DNA of 27,184 nucleotides from Actinomycetes bacterium. GTDB lineage: Bacteria > Actinomycetota > Actinomycetes > Actinomycetales > Cellulomonadaceae. The stretch lies in the NCBI GenBank assembly GCA_023418375.1, contig JAEZZV010000108.1:1-27184 (forward strand), in the 5' to 3' direction. A program made the translations under genes and the position numbers. Shown here in pieces: positions 14,459 to 22,772 of the stretch; the stretch's first letter is position 1, and each line of letters begins with the position of its first letter. Under the pieces are notes generated by a model. The model saw only the letters and a program-made list of their open reading frames with translations, did no database searches and was not told the DNA's origin.

Positions 14459-15414
14459 TGGCGGTCCGCTCGCTCGTCGGCGGTGCGGCGCTGGCCGGGG
14501 CGGCCGCGCTCGCCTACGCGGCGGCCGTCGAGGTGCGCTGGTACACGCTCCGGCGCTTCGTCGTGCCCGTGCTGCCCGACGGCGCCCCCGAGGTCCGCGT
14601 GCTCCACCTGTCCGACCTGCACCTGGTGCCCACCCAGGACCACAAGGTCGCGTGGGTCCGCTCGCTCGAGGCGCTCGACCCGCACCTGGTCGTGACGACG
14701 GGCGACAACATCGCGCACACCGACGCGCTGCCCGCGCTCCTGCACGCCTACGAGCCGCTGCTCGATCGGCCGGGCGCGTTCGTCCTGGGCTCGAACGACT
14801 ACTTCGCGCCGCGGCCCAAGAACCCGGCGCGCTACCTGCTGGCCGACGCGCGGCTGCACGACCCGGCCCCGCGCCCGCTCCCGTTCGGGGAGATGACGGC
14901 CGCCTTCCGCGCCGCCGGCTGGAAGGACCTGACCAACCGGCGCGACTCCGTCGAGCTCGGGGAGGGCGACGACGCGCTGCACGTGGCGCTGGTCGGCGTC
15001 GACGACCCGCACCTGGACCGCGACCACTTCCCGGCCTCGACGCGCGGCCACGCGCAGCCGACGGGCGTCCCGGCCGGGCGCGGGACCCTGCGCCTCGGCG
15101 TCGCCCACGCGCCCTACCGCCGCGTCCTGGACGCCATGCACGACGACGGCGCGGACCTCATCCTCGCGGGTCACACGCACGGCGGGCAGCTGTGCCTGCC
15201 CGGCTGGGGCGCGCTCGTGACGAACTGCGACCTCGACACCCGGCGGGCGAAGGGCCTGCACGGCTGGCCGGGTGCGCGGCCGGACGCCCCGGGCGGGGCC
15301 TCGTCGTCCTGGCTGCACGTGTCCGCCGGGCTCGGGACCTCGCCGTACGCGCCGGTGCGATTCGCCTGCCGGCCCGAGGCGAGCCTGCTGACGCTGGTCG
15401 CGCGCGACGCCTGA
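14458..15414 (+). CDS. Membrane-anchored metallophosphoesterase
   Basis: A 318-residue calcineurin-like phosphoesterase, syntenic with Rv3683 of M. tuberculosis. An N-terminal hydrophobic stretch (about 5-23) anchors it, with the catalytic domain probably outside or at the membrane face. Metal-site motifs are LHLSDLHL (D-x-H), TGDN, GSNDY in place of the usual GNHD/E, an HAPY histidine and AGHTHGGQ. The GSNDY variant is, as I recall, normal for this actinobacterial group. The substrate is unknown; related YkuE/YaeI proteins act on envelope phospholipid-type molecules. The GTG start shares its G with the TAG stop of the PBP gene, so the two should be cotranscribed. Confidence 0.9.
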   Translation: MAVRSLVGGAALAGAAALAYAAAVEVRWYTLRRFVVPVLPDGAPEVRVLHLSDLHLVPTQDHKVAWVRSLEALDPHLVVTTGDNIAHTDALPALLHAYEPLLDRPGAFVLGSNDYFAPRPKNPARYLLADARLHDPAPRPLPFGEMTAAFRAAGWKDLTNRRDSVELGEGDDALHVALVGVDDPHLDRDHFPASTRGHAQPTGVPAGRGTLRLGVAHAPYRRVLDAMHDDGADLILAGHTHGGQLCLPGWGALVTNCDLDTRRAKGLHGWPGARPDAPGGASSSWLHVSAGLGTSPYAPVRFACRPEASLLTLVARDA

Positions 15415-15452
15415 CGGCCGACCGGGCCGCGGCGACCACGGGACGAACGGGT

Positions 15453-15482
15453 TTCTTGGCGGGGGCACGGCTGGGCTATCCT
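15453..15482 (+). promoter_or_regulatory. Promoter of tRNA-Pro
   Basis: A -10 box TATCCT (15477-15482) sits 13 nt before the tRNA 5' end. TTCTTG (15453-15458, spacer 18) or TTGGCG (15456-15461, spacer 15) could be the -35. Confidence 0.5.
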
Positions 15483-15495
15483 TGCCGGGCACCTT

Positions 15496-15569
<74 letters not shown>

Positions 15570-15574
15570 CGCAT

Positions 15575-15612
15575 GGAAGGCCCTGACCGGCGGACGTCGG
15601 TCGGGGCCTTCC
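15575..15612. terminator. Intrinsic-type terminator after tRNA-Pro
   Basis: A 15-bp stem (15575-15589 with 15598-15612) encloses an 8-nt loop, with one G-T wobble. One strand reads GGAAGGCCCTGACCG. It lies between tRNA-Pro and the convergent tetR stop, so it could end both transcripts. Only a short T-containing tail follows. Confidence 0.75.
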
Positions 15613-15616
15613 TCGT

Positions 15617-16183
15617 TCATCCCGGCCGGACCTCGCCCGGGACGGCCTCCAGGTGCCGCGCCAGCGCCGCGACGAGGTCCTCCGTGGTCCGCCGCTCCGC
15701 CTCGGGACCCGTGACGTTCGCGAGGAGCAGCCCGTCGACGAAGGCCAGCAGGTCGCGCGCGCGGACCCGGGCCTGCGCCAACGGCGTCGTGGGGAAGAGG
15801 TCCAGCAGCGTGTCGAGCAGCCGGTCGGTCCCCGCCGCGAGCGCCGCGCGCAGCTCCGGTCGACGGGCGGACTCCAGGACGAGCTCGTAGCGGGCCAGGG
15901 TGCGCAGGCGGCCCGGGCCCTGCAGGGCGTCGTCCAGGACCCGCGTCAGGGTCTCCAGCGGCGTGCCGGGACCGTCGAGCAGCGCGAGGTCGAGCTCGGC
16001 CAGGCGCGGGACGGCGGCGGCGAGCAGGTCGGCCCGGCTGCGCAGGTAGTAGGACGTCGAGCCCGGCGGGAGCTCCGCCTCCTCGTCGACGGCGCGGTGG
16101 GCCAGGCCCCGGCTGCCCCGCTCGGCCAGGACGGTGACGACGGCGTCGGCGATCCTCGTGCGGCGGTCCTCCGGACCGGACAT
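15617..16183 (-). CDS. TetR-family transcriptional regulator
   Basis: A 188-residue TetR-type repressor. The helix-turn-helix spans about residues 8-52 (RIADAVVTVLAERGSRGLAHRAVDEEAELPPG...STSYYLRSRADLL). The rest is an all-helical ligand/dimer domain (ARYELVLESARRPELR... ARDLLAFVDGLLLAN). An upstream in-frame ATG at 16219 would place the start inside the operator and lacks a ribosome site. The ATG at 16183 has GAGGAGG 5 nt before it and was chosen. It is divergent from the esterase gene, which it probably represses together with itself. The inducer is unknown. Confidence 0.9.
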   Translation of the reverse strand: MSGPEDRRTRIADAVVTVLAERGSRGLAHRAVDEEAELPPGSTSYYLRSRADLLAAAVPRLAELDLALLDGPGTPLETLTRVLDDALQGPGRLRTLARYELVLESARRPELRAALAAGTDRLLDTLLDLFPTTPLAQARVRARDLLAFVDGLLLANVTGPEAERRTTEDLVAALARHLEAVPGEVRPG

Positions 16184-16218
16184 CGGCGCCTCCTCTTGCC
16201 CGGGCTTCTCGACATCCA

Positions 16219-16245
16219 TAGAGTACCGTCTCTACGTCTGTAGAG
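16219..16245. promoter_or_regulatory. Triple half-site operator between tetR and the esterase gene
   Basis: TAGAG (16219-16223), CTCTA (16230-16234) and TAGAG (16241-16245) are spaced by 6 bp each, so half-sites repeat every 11 bp in alternating orientation. The right-hand pair extends to CTCTAC-N4-GTAGAG. This arrangement fits two overlapping TetR dimer sites controlling both divergent genes. On the minus strand, CTCTAT/TACTCT-like boxes overlap it. Confidence 0.6.
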
Positions 16246-16289
16246 GCGTGCGGGCGACAACCGCGCGCGGCACGACAGGAAGGGCATCC

Positions 16290-17426
16290 ATGAGCTCCGT
16301 CACCGCCCTGCCGCTCGGCTTCGTCACCACGGTCCTCGTGGTCTCCGCGTGCACGTTCGTGGCGCTCCGGCCTCCGTTGCCGCAGCACTCCCGGCCGTTC
16401 CGCCTCTCGTTCGCCCTGGGGTACCTCATCAACGAGCAGCCGCTCCTCGGGCTGGTCCTGCTCGCGCCAGGAGTGGCCGCCACACTCACGTCGGCGGTCG
16501 GGGAGCCGACATGGTGGCTCGCCGTAGCCCTCACCGCGATCCCGGTCGCAGGCCTCGCCGCCCTGGCGATCCGGACCCGCTCCGCGCGTCCCGCCCTGGA
16601 GTCCGCGCTCGCGCGGACACCAGGCATCGGCGTGCCCCGGACCAGGCCGTCAGCGCTGCGAGTCCTGCTGCCCGCCCTCTTCTGGCACCCGGGCGTCCGC
16701 CGGCTCCGCAACCGCCGCTACGGCAGCCACCGGAGCCAGCGCCTCGACGTCTACGTCCCGCGCCGGGGTGCCTCCGGGGCCCCGGTCCTGCTCTACCTGC
16801 ACGGCGGTGGGTTCCAGACGGGCAGCAAGGTGCTCGGCGGCCTCCCGCTGCTCCACCGCCTCGCCGCGCACGGCTGGGTCTGCGCCAGCGCGAGCTACCG
16901 GCTGCGGACGCGGTACGCGGACTCGCTGGACGACGCGCGCCACGCGCTCGCCTGGCTCCGCGAGCACGCCGACGAGCTCGGGGGCGACCCGGCGCGGGTC
17001 GTCGTCGCCGGGGGCTCCGCCGGGGCGCACCTCGCCACGACGATCGCCCTGACCGACCCCTCCGTGTCCGCCGCGATCGGGTTCTACGGCTACTACGGGC
17101 CCGCCGGCCGTCCCGCGCCGGGTGCACCCGCCTCGCCGTACGGCTGCCTCTCCCCCGAGGCGCCGCCGACTCTGCTCGTGCACGGGACGCTGGACACGCT
17201 GGTCCCGATCGGGGAGGCGCGGCGGTTCGCGGACCGGCTCGACGCCGTCGCGACCGCGCCCGTCGTCCTCGCCGAGCTGCCCGGTACCCAGCACAACTTC
17301 GACTTCTTCCACTCGCTGCGCAGCACCGCGGTCGTGGACGCGGCCCACGCGTTCGCCGACTGGGCCGTCCGGCGTCAGCCCGGCAGCGATCGCCCGGCGC
17401 CCCGGGCGGTCACGGCACGCCGCTAG
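16290..17426 (+). CDS. Membrane-anchored HSL-type esterase/lipase
   Basis: A 378-residue protein with three N-terminal hydrophobic segments (about 8-26, 42-68 and 75-95) followed by a hormone-sensitive-lipase-type alpha/beta-hydrolase. The oxyanion HGGG is at 171-174 and the nucleophile Ser243 is in AGGSAGAHL. The likely acid is the Asp in HGTLDTLVPI, and the His is in GTQHNFDFF. It should hydrolyse short esters at the membrane; the substrate is unknown. The ATG has AGGAAGG about 6 nt upstream. The frame is open to 16134, but the earlier part runs over the operator and tetR. It is divergent from and probably controlled by the TetR gene. Confidence 0.9.
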   Translation: MSSVTALPLGFVTTVLVVSACTFVALRPPLPQHSRPFRLSFALGYLINEQPLLGLVLLAPGVAATLTSAVGEPTWWLAVALTAIPVAGLAALAIRTRSARPALESALARTPGIGVPRTRPSALRVLLPALFWHPGVRRLRNRRYGSHRSQRLDVYVPRRGASGAPVLLYLHGGGFQTGSKVLGGLPLLHRLAAHGWVCASASYRLRTRYADSLDDARHALAWLREHADELGGDPARVVVAGGSAGAHLATTIALTDPSVSAAIGFYGYYGPAGRPAPGAPASPYGCLSPEAPPTLLVHGTLDTLVPIGEARRFADRLDAVATAPVVLAELPGTQHNFDFFHSLRSTAVVDAAHAFADWAVRRQPGSDRPAPRAVTARR

Positions 17427-17464
17427 CGCGCGGGAACGCCACCTCCCCGGGCCCGGCGACTCGC

Positions 17465-17477
17465 TACTCTGCGCGGC
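17465..17477 (+). promoter_or_regulatory. Candidate leaderless -10 box TACTCT before the deaminase gene
   Basis: TACTCT (17465-17470) is 7 nt before the ATG and no Shine-Dalgarno sequence is present. Confidence 0.4.
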
Positions 17478-17930
17478 ATGACTCCCGTCGTCGTCGGCGA
17501 CCCCGGCACGCGGCCCACGTGGGACGAGTGGGCCCTCGGCATCGCCACCGCGGTCGCCTCGCGCGCGGACTGCACGCGCCGCAAGGTGGGCGCCGTCATC
17601 CTCGGCCCCGACCACCGCGTGCTCGCGACCGGCTACAACGGGTACCCGCCCGGCCAGCCCGGCTGCCTGACCGACGGCGCCTGCCCCCGCGGGCGGCGCA
17701 CGTACGACGAGATCCCGGCGAGCTCGCCGTACGTCGAGGTGGCCGAGGCGTGCCAGGCGCTGCACGCGGAGGAGAACGCCGTCCTGCACCTGCCGAGCGG
17801 CGCGCGGCTCGGCGCGACGGTGTACGTCACGGACGAGCCGTGCCCCAACTGCCAGCGGTTCCTGGCGGGCGCCGGCATCTCCCGCGTCGTCTGGCCGGGC
17901 GGCGAGATCGCCTACCGCACGGGCTCGTGA
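17478..17930 (+). CDS. dCMP deaminase-family protein (ComEB-like)
   Basis: A 150-residue zinc-dependent deaminase. The active-site motifs are HAEEN (His96, catalytic Glu98) and PCPNC (Cys122, Cys125), which bind Zn. The region SRADCTRRKVGAVIL and the inserted loop TDGACPRGRRTYDE resemble deoxycytidylate deaminases (ComEB), which make dUMP for dTMP synthesis. A broader cytidine-deaminase role cannot be excluded. Transcription probably starts at the ATG (leaderless geometry). Confidence 0.9.
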   Translation: MTPVVVGDPGTRPTWDEWALGIATAVASRADCTRRKVGAVILGPDHRVLATGYNGYPPGQPGCLTDGACPRGRRTYDEIPASSPYVEVAEACQALHAEENAVLHLPSGARLGATVYVTDEPCPNCQRFLAGAGISRVVWPGGEIAYRTGS

Positions 17931-18058
17931 CCGCTTCCTGACGGTCCTCTGACCGGGAGGAATGTCCGCTTTCTCGGTATTGCCCCGGCCCTCGACGTGC
18001 GGCACCCTGATCTTGCCGTCACGATGCTGCAGCAGGGGTCAGATCGAGGAGGTCCACA

Positions 18059-18286
18059 GTGGCTCGGACCAGCAAGGACACCAAGGCCGCCGCGCGGTCG
18101 TCCGCGACGTCGTCGTCGGCCATGTCCACCATGTCCACGAGCGGCCAGACCTGGACGCCCGCACCCGCGGCCGCCGGCACGCCGTCGGCGGGGCGCGCGA
18201 GCGTCGGCGCACGCACGGGGGGCCTCGGCATCGGGTCGCCCATCTACGAGGAGCTCGTCGCCGAGCTCGGCGACCCGGCCGCCTGA
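18059..18286 (+). CDS. Small hypothetical protein
   Basis: A 75-residue protein beginning MARTSKDTKAAARSS, with a low-complexity Ser/Thr/Ala/Met middle and a conserved-looking end, GSPIYEELVAELGDPAA. It has no membrane helix and no recognised domain. The GTG start has GAGGAGG about 7 nt upstream, among the best ribosome sites in the window, which argues that it is translated. It stands alone between the deaminase and Nudix genes. Function is unknown. Confidence 0.6.
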   Translation: MARTSKDTKAAARSSATSSSAMSTMSTSGQTWTPAPAAAGTPSAGRASVGARTGGLGIGSPIYEELVAELGDPAA

Positions 18287-18355
18287 CGGGCCTCCCGCCC
18301 CGCTGCCCGGCCTGCGCCCGGCGCGGCCGCGCCTCGAGCATCGACGGCCGGTGGA

Positions 18356-18367
18356 TACGCTCGCCCG
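18356..18367 (+). promoter_or_regulatory. Candidate leaderless -10 box TACGCT before the Nudix gene
   Basis: TACGCT (18356-18361) lies 6 nt before the ATG with no Shine-Dalgarno sequence. Confidence 0.35.
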
Positions 18368-18874
18368 ATGGCGATCCCCGACTTCGTCCTGCGGCTGCGC
18401 CGTCAGGTCGGCACCGACCTGCTCTGGCTCCCGGCTGTCTCCGGCGTCGTGCTCGACGACGACGACCGGCTGCTGCTCACCCACCGCGTCGACAACGGCC
18501 TGTGGGGGCTGCCGGGCGGGATCCTCGACCCCGGCGAGCAGCCCGCCACCGGGCTGGTCAGGGAGATCCGCGAGGAGACCGGCGTCGACGTCGAGGTGCT
18601 CGCCCTGACCTCGGCGATCAGCGGCGGGGTGATCGTGCACGGGAACGGCGACCTCGCGCAGTACCTCGTGCTCGCGTTCCGGTGCCGGCCGATCGGCGGC
18701 ACGGCGGACAGCGCGCACGCCGCCGACGACGAGAACCACGACGTGCGCTGGTTCGCGCTCGACGACCTGCCCCAGCCGCTGTCCGACGGCGGCGACGAGC
18801 GCCTCGCGCACGCCCTGGCCCACCGCGACGCCGAGCGCGCGGGCGGGGGCTGGGCCGGGCCCTACGCGCTCTGA
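18368..18874 (+). CDS. Nudix hydrolase
   Basis: A 168-residue Nudix protein. The Nudix box G-x5-E-x7-REUxEE-x-G-U is complete at residues 51-73 (GILDPGEQPATGLVREIREE and onward). It should cleave a nucleoside diphosphate-linked substrate using Mg2+. The N-terminal helix (IPDFVLRLRRQVG) and the WLPAVSGVVLDDDDRLLL strand are seen in many actinobacterial Nudix proteins of unknown substrate. It is convergent with the ABC permease gene, with 32 nt between stops. Confidence 0.92.
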   Translation: MAIPDFVLRLRRQVGTDLLWLPAVSGVVLDDDDRLLLTHRVDNGLWGLPGGILDPGEQPATGLVREIREETGVDVEVLALTSAISGGVIVHGNGDLAQYLVLAFRCRPIGGTADSAHAADDENHDVRWFALDDLPQPLSDGGDERLAHALAHRDAERAGGGWAGPYAL

Positions 18875-18906
18875 GACGCCCGGCCCCGGCTCACCCCCCC
18901 GGGCCC

Positions 18907-19722
18907 TCACGTCCAGCGGAACAGCCGCGCCGCGAGCGGCACCATCACGGCGGTCCACGCCGCCATGACCAGCAGCTCGACCCCGGGGAACGTGCCCTCG
19001 TACCAGCCGGCCGCGAGCGCCTGCGACGCCGCGCCGAGCGGTGTGAACCGGCTGATCGTCTGCACGACCTCGGGCATCAGCGGCAGCGGGAACCAGACCC
19101 CGGCGAAGAACAGCGACGTCATGTAGACGAGCATCCCGCCGCCCGTCGCGGCCCCCGCGGTCGGCGCGAGCGCCGCGATGAGCAGGCCCACCGACATCGA
19201 GGCCGCGGCCCCGACGACGAACGCGAGCAGCGTCACCCCGACGTCCTTCGGCATCCCGATGTCGAGCAGGAGCGCGCCGCCGACGACCGCGAGCGTCGAG
19301 GCGATGACGAGCATCGCCAGGTTCACCAGCAGCTGGGCGACGAGCAGGCGCGACGGCGGCAGGGGCGTCGTCGACAGGCGCCGCAGGACGCCCTTCTCGC
19401 GGTAGGTGCCCATGGTGGGCGGCAGGGTCGTGTAGCCGACGGTGCCGATGGCGAGCGCGAGCACGATGGGCGTGTAGCCGGTGATCGCGGTGATCTGCGA
19501 GAGCACCGCACCCTCGCCGAACGGCTCGTCGGCCCAGGGCATGAGCAGGCCGAGCGCGACGAGCAGGACGGCCGGGAAGAACAGGCCGAAGAACACCGCG
19601 GACGGCTCGCGCAGGTACAGCCGGGCCTCGGACGCGGTGAGCGCGGCCAGGACGCGCGGGCTGCGGGCCGTGCCCACGGGGCGCGACGCGCGGGCCGGCG
19701 CGGGGACGGGCGTCGTCGTCAT
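18907..19722 (-). CDS. ABC-2 type exporter permease
   Basis: A 271-residue ABC-2 membrane subunit with about six transmembrane helices. A cytoplasmic N-terminus ends in TASEARLYLREPSAVFF, and the coupling region is PTMGTYREKGVLRRLSTTPLPPSRLLVAQ. The late motif FFAGVWFPLPLMPEVVQTISRFTPL is typical of drug and lipid exporters (DrrB-like). It pairs with the ATPase just upstream: the ATPase TGA and this ATG are separated by one base. It is the last gene of the five-gene operon. The substrate is unknown. Confidence 0.92.
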   Translation of the reverse strand: MTTTPVPAPARASRPVGTARSPRVLAALTASEARLYLREPSAVFFGLFFPAVLLVALGLLMPWADEPFGEGAVLSQITAITGYTPIVLALAIGTVGYTTLPPTMGTYREKGVLRRLSTTPLPPSRLLVAQLLVNLAMLVIASTLAVVGGALLLDIGMPKDVGVTLLAFVVGAAASMSVGLLIAALAPTAGAATGGGMLVYMTSLFFAGVWFPLPLMPEVVQTISRFTPLGAASQALAAGWYEGTFPGVELLVMAAWTAVMVPLAARLFRWT

Positions 19723-19723
19723 C

Positions 19724-20653
<930 letters not shown>

Positions 20654-20667
20654 GGGAACCTCCCGGT

Positions 20668-21402
20668 TCAGATGAGGGGAGCCGTGCGCAGCGGCGTGCC
20701 CCGCAGGATCCGCTGGAAGGCGACGATGACGGCGGCCATCACGACGACCGCGACGGCGGCCCGGACGGCCCCACCGCCCACCGTGCCGACCGCGAGGTCG
20801 CCGCTGAGGAAGGACGCCTCGGCGCCCATGCCGGCCAGGACGAGCAGCACGGGGCTGACGGTCAGCGGCAGCGACAGCGTGCCCACCCAGCCGCCGTAGC
20901 GGTAGTAGGTGATGCCGCAGAGCAGGCCGCAGAGCTGCGCGACGGCCGTTGTGACCAGGTACTCACCGAACAGCAGGCCGACCTGGGAGGTGTCCGAGGC
21001 GAACGTCATCCCGTCGCTGATGACGTGATGCCAGCCCGCCACGGCGTAGACCCCGCGCTCCACCTGGACCAGCACCACGAGACCGAGGGCGTACACGACC
21101 GACATCGCGAGAGCCACCAGCACCGCGGCCCGGCCCAGCGCGCGCCGCGTCCGCCCCATCGCGACGTGCACGTTGACCTGCCCGGCGGCGATGGCGATCG
21201 AGAGCGAGAAGGGGAACCACACCATGCCCTGCCGGGAGAAGCCGACGATCGACTTCGTCGGCTCGCCGATCGACGCCCACACGACGATCGCGATGGCGGC
21301 GGCGACGGCGATGACGGGGAACGCCCATCGCCCGACCGACCACTGCCCGCGGAGCAGGCCGCGGCACGCGGTGGCGACGGAGCGACTGAGGACCCGGGTC
21401 AT
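20668..21402 (-). CDS. Membrane subunit partner of the YtrB-like ATPase
   Basis: A 244-residue integral membrane protein with about six hydrophobic segments, such as WAFPVIAVAAAIAIVVWASI and LGRAAVLVALAMSVVYALGLVVLV. No soluble domain is present. Its ATG overlaps the stop of the upstream ATPase as ATGA, which identifies it as that ATPase's permease. The ORF is open far upstream in this frame, but that part lies over the ATPase gene. Confidence 0.8.
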   Translation of the reverse strand: MTRVLSRSVATACRGLLRGQWSVGRWAFPVIAVAAAIAIVVWASIGEPTKSIVGFSRQGMVWFPFSLSIAIAAGQVNVHVAMGRTRRALGRAAVLVALAMSVVYALGLVVLVQVERGVYAVAGWHHVISDGMTFASDTSQVGLLFGEYLVTTAVAQLCGLLCGITYYRYGGWVGTLSLPLTVSPVLLVLAGMGAEASFLSGDLAVGTVGGGAVRAAVAVVVMAAVIVAFQRILRGTPLRTAPLI

Positions 21403-22295
21403 CGGGCCGCCTCCTTCCCGTCCTTGGACGTCAGGTCGACGAACAGGTCCTGCAGGTCGATGCCGCCCAGCTCGAGCCCGGCGGCGTGGGCCGTGGCTGC
21501 GTCGTCCGGGGTGAGCGTCTCGTAGAGCGTGACCTGCGCCGTCCGGCCGAGGGATCTGCGGCCGATGGCACGGCGGCCCGCGACGAAGGCGTCGACGGCG
21601 TCGGCAGGGCCGGTCACCGTCGCACCGCGCGAGCGGAGGGCATCGGCGTCGTCGGCGAGCAGCACCCGGCCCTCGTCGAGGATGACGACGTGCTCGAGAA
21701 GCCGCTGGATCTCGTCGATCAGGTGGCTGGAGACGACGATCGTGCGCGGGTGCTCCGCGTAGTCCGCGAGCAGCGCGTCGTAGAACGCGTACCGCGACGG
21801 CGCGTCCATGCCGAGGTGCACCTCGTCGAGCATGGTGAGCGGGGCGCGCGTGGCCAGCCCGACGACGACGCCGAACGCCGACTTCTTCCCGCGGGACAGG
21901 CCCGAGGGACGCTTGCGCGGGTCGAGCTCGAACGTGTCCAGGAGCGCGCCGGCCAGGTCGCGGTCGAAGGCGGGCCGCGCGTCGGCCACCATGCGAAGCG
22001 TCTCGTCCAGGCGCAGGTCGCTCGCGACGTCGCCGCTCTCGCGGATGAGGCAGACCTGCTCGGTGACGCGCTCGTTCTCCCAGGGCTCCTCGCCGTCCAC
22101 GAGCACCGAGCCGCCCGCCGAACGCCGGAACGCGGCGAGCACCGAGAGCAGCGTGGTCTTGCCGCTGCCGTTGCGGCCGAGCAGGCCGGTGATCGTGCCG
22201 GGTGCGATGCTCAGGTCCAGGCCGTCGAGCGCCACCGTCGAGCCGTAGCGCGCGACCAGCCCGCGGACCTCGACGCCGATGCCGGTGGCGCTCAT
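21399..22295 (-). CDS. ABC transporter ATP-binding protein (YtrB-type)
   Basis: A 298-residue ATPase with Walker A GRNGSGKT at 40-47, Walker B and Glu at 154-158 (LTMLDE), and the switch histidine in VVSSHLIDE. The signature motif is unusual: LSRGKK at 133-138 instead of LSGGQ. Degenerate signatures of this kind are found in GntR-linked YtrB-like ATPases. The ATG overlaps the gntR stop (ATGA), and its own stop overlaps the permease start. The system resembles Bacillus ytrABCDEF-type modules that respond to cell-wall antibiotics, but the substrate is unknown. Confidence 0.92.
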   Translation of the reverse strand: MSATGIGVEVRGLVARYGSTVALDGLDLSIAPGTITGLLGRNGSGKTTLLSVLAAFRRSAGGSVLVDGEEPWENERVTEQVCLIRESGDVASDLRLDETLRMVADARPAFDRDLAGALLDTFELDPRKRPSGLSRGKKSAFGVVVGLATRAPLTMLDEVHLGMDAPSRYAFYDALLADYAEHPRTIVVSSHLIDEIQRLLEHVVILDEGRVLLADDADALRSRGATVTGPADAVDAFVAGRRAIGRRSLGRTAQVTLYETLTPDDAATAHAAGLELGGIDLQDLFVDLTSKDGKEAAR

Positions 22296-22666
22296 CGGTC
22301 CCCCTCCGTCGCGGCGGCCGCGCGCAGGCGGGCGACGACGTCGTCCAGCGGGATGCCGAGAACGCGCGCCTCGGCCGCGACCGGGTCGACGACGTCGGCG
22401 AAGAACCGCTCGCGGCGCTCGCCGACGAGTCGCGCGCGCGCACCCGGAGCGACGAACATGCCGACGCCCCTGCGCTTGTAGAGCGTGCCCTCGTCCACGA
22501 GCTCGGCGAACGCCTTGGCGGCCGTGGCCGGGTTGATGCGGTACGCGGTCGCGTACTGGGTGGTCGACATCACCTGCTCCTCCTCCCCGAGCGCACCGCT
22601 CACGACGTCGGTGCGGATCTGGTCGGCGATCTGCAGGTAGATCGGGTCGCGCCCGTCGAAGGCCAC
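22292..22666 (-). CDS. GntR-family repressor (YtrA subfamily)
   Basis: A 124-residue regulator with an N-terminal winged helix (DPIYLQIADQIRTDVVSGAL...TTQYATAYRINPATAAKAFAELVDEGTLYKRRGVGMFV) and a short C-terminal dimer helix pair. The small size is characteristic of the YtrA subfamily, which regulates linked ABC transporters. The start is GTG. A strong inverted repeat lies 17-52 nt upstream, so self-control of the whole operon is likely. Confidence 0.92.
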   Translation of the reverse strand: MAFDGRDPIYLQIADQIRTDVVSGALGEEEQVMSTTQYATAYRINPATAAKAFAELVDEGTLYKRRGVGMFVAPGARARLVGERRERFFADVVDPVAAEARVLGIPLDDVVARLRAAAATEGDR

Positions 22667-22682
22667 GCCGCGCTCCCATCGC

Positions 22683-22718
22683 CTCTGTGGTTCATTACCT
22701 GACTAATGAACCATAGAG
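22683..22718. promoter_or_regulatory. GntR/YtrA operator (extended palindrome)
   Basis: The 10-bp arms TGGTTCATTA (22688-22697) and TAATGAACCA (22704-22713) match perfectly around CCTGAC. After one mismatch, CTCT/AGAG extends the match to 15-bp arms. The AT-rich sequence stands out from its GC-rich surroundings. It overlaps the predicted -10 of the operon, so bound repressor would block transcription. Confidence 0.85.
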
Positions 22719-22733
22719 CCGATGAGGCGTCAA
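22705..22733 (-). promoter_or_regulatory. Promoter of the gntR-ABC operon
   Basis: A near-consensus -35 TTGACG (22733-22728) and, 17 bp on, TTCATT (22710-22705) as a weak -10 inside the operator arm. Confidence 0.5.
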
Positions 22734-22750
22734 GGCCCCCCGGATGCGCG

Positions 22751-22766
22751 CCGGGCGCACGCCCGG
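22751..22766. terminator. GC hairpin after the GNAT-like gene
   Basis: CCGGGC and GCCCGG pair around GCAC just beyond the minus-strand GNAT-like stop. No T-run follows, so terminator activity is uncertain. Confidence 0.3.
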
Positions 22767-22772
22767 GCGGCG

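Noticed and set aside
14782..14820. Inactive metallophosphoesterase because GNHD is replaced by GSNDY
   Set aside because: The same variant is, as I recall, usual in actinobacterial orthologues, and all other metal motifs are intact, so it is not evidence of lost function.
16184..16219. A longer TetR starting at the ATG at 16219
   Set aside because: That ATG lies in the operator and has no ribosome site, while the ATG at 16183 has GAGGAGG 5 nt upstream.
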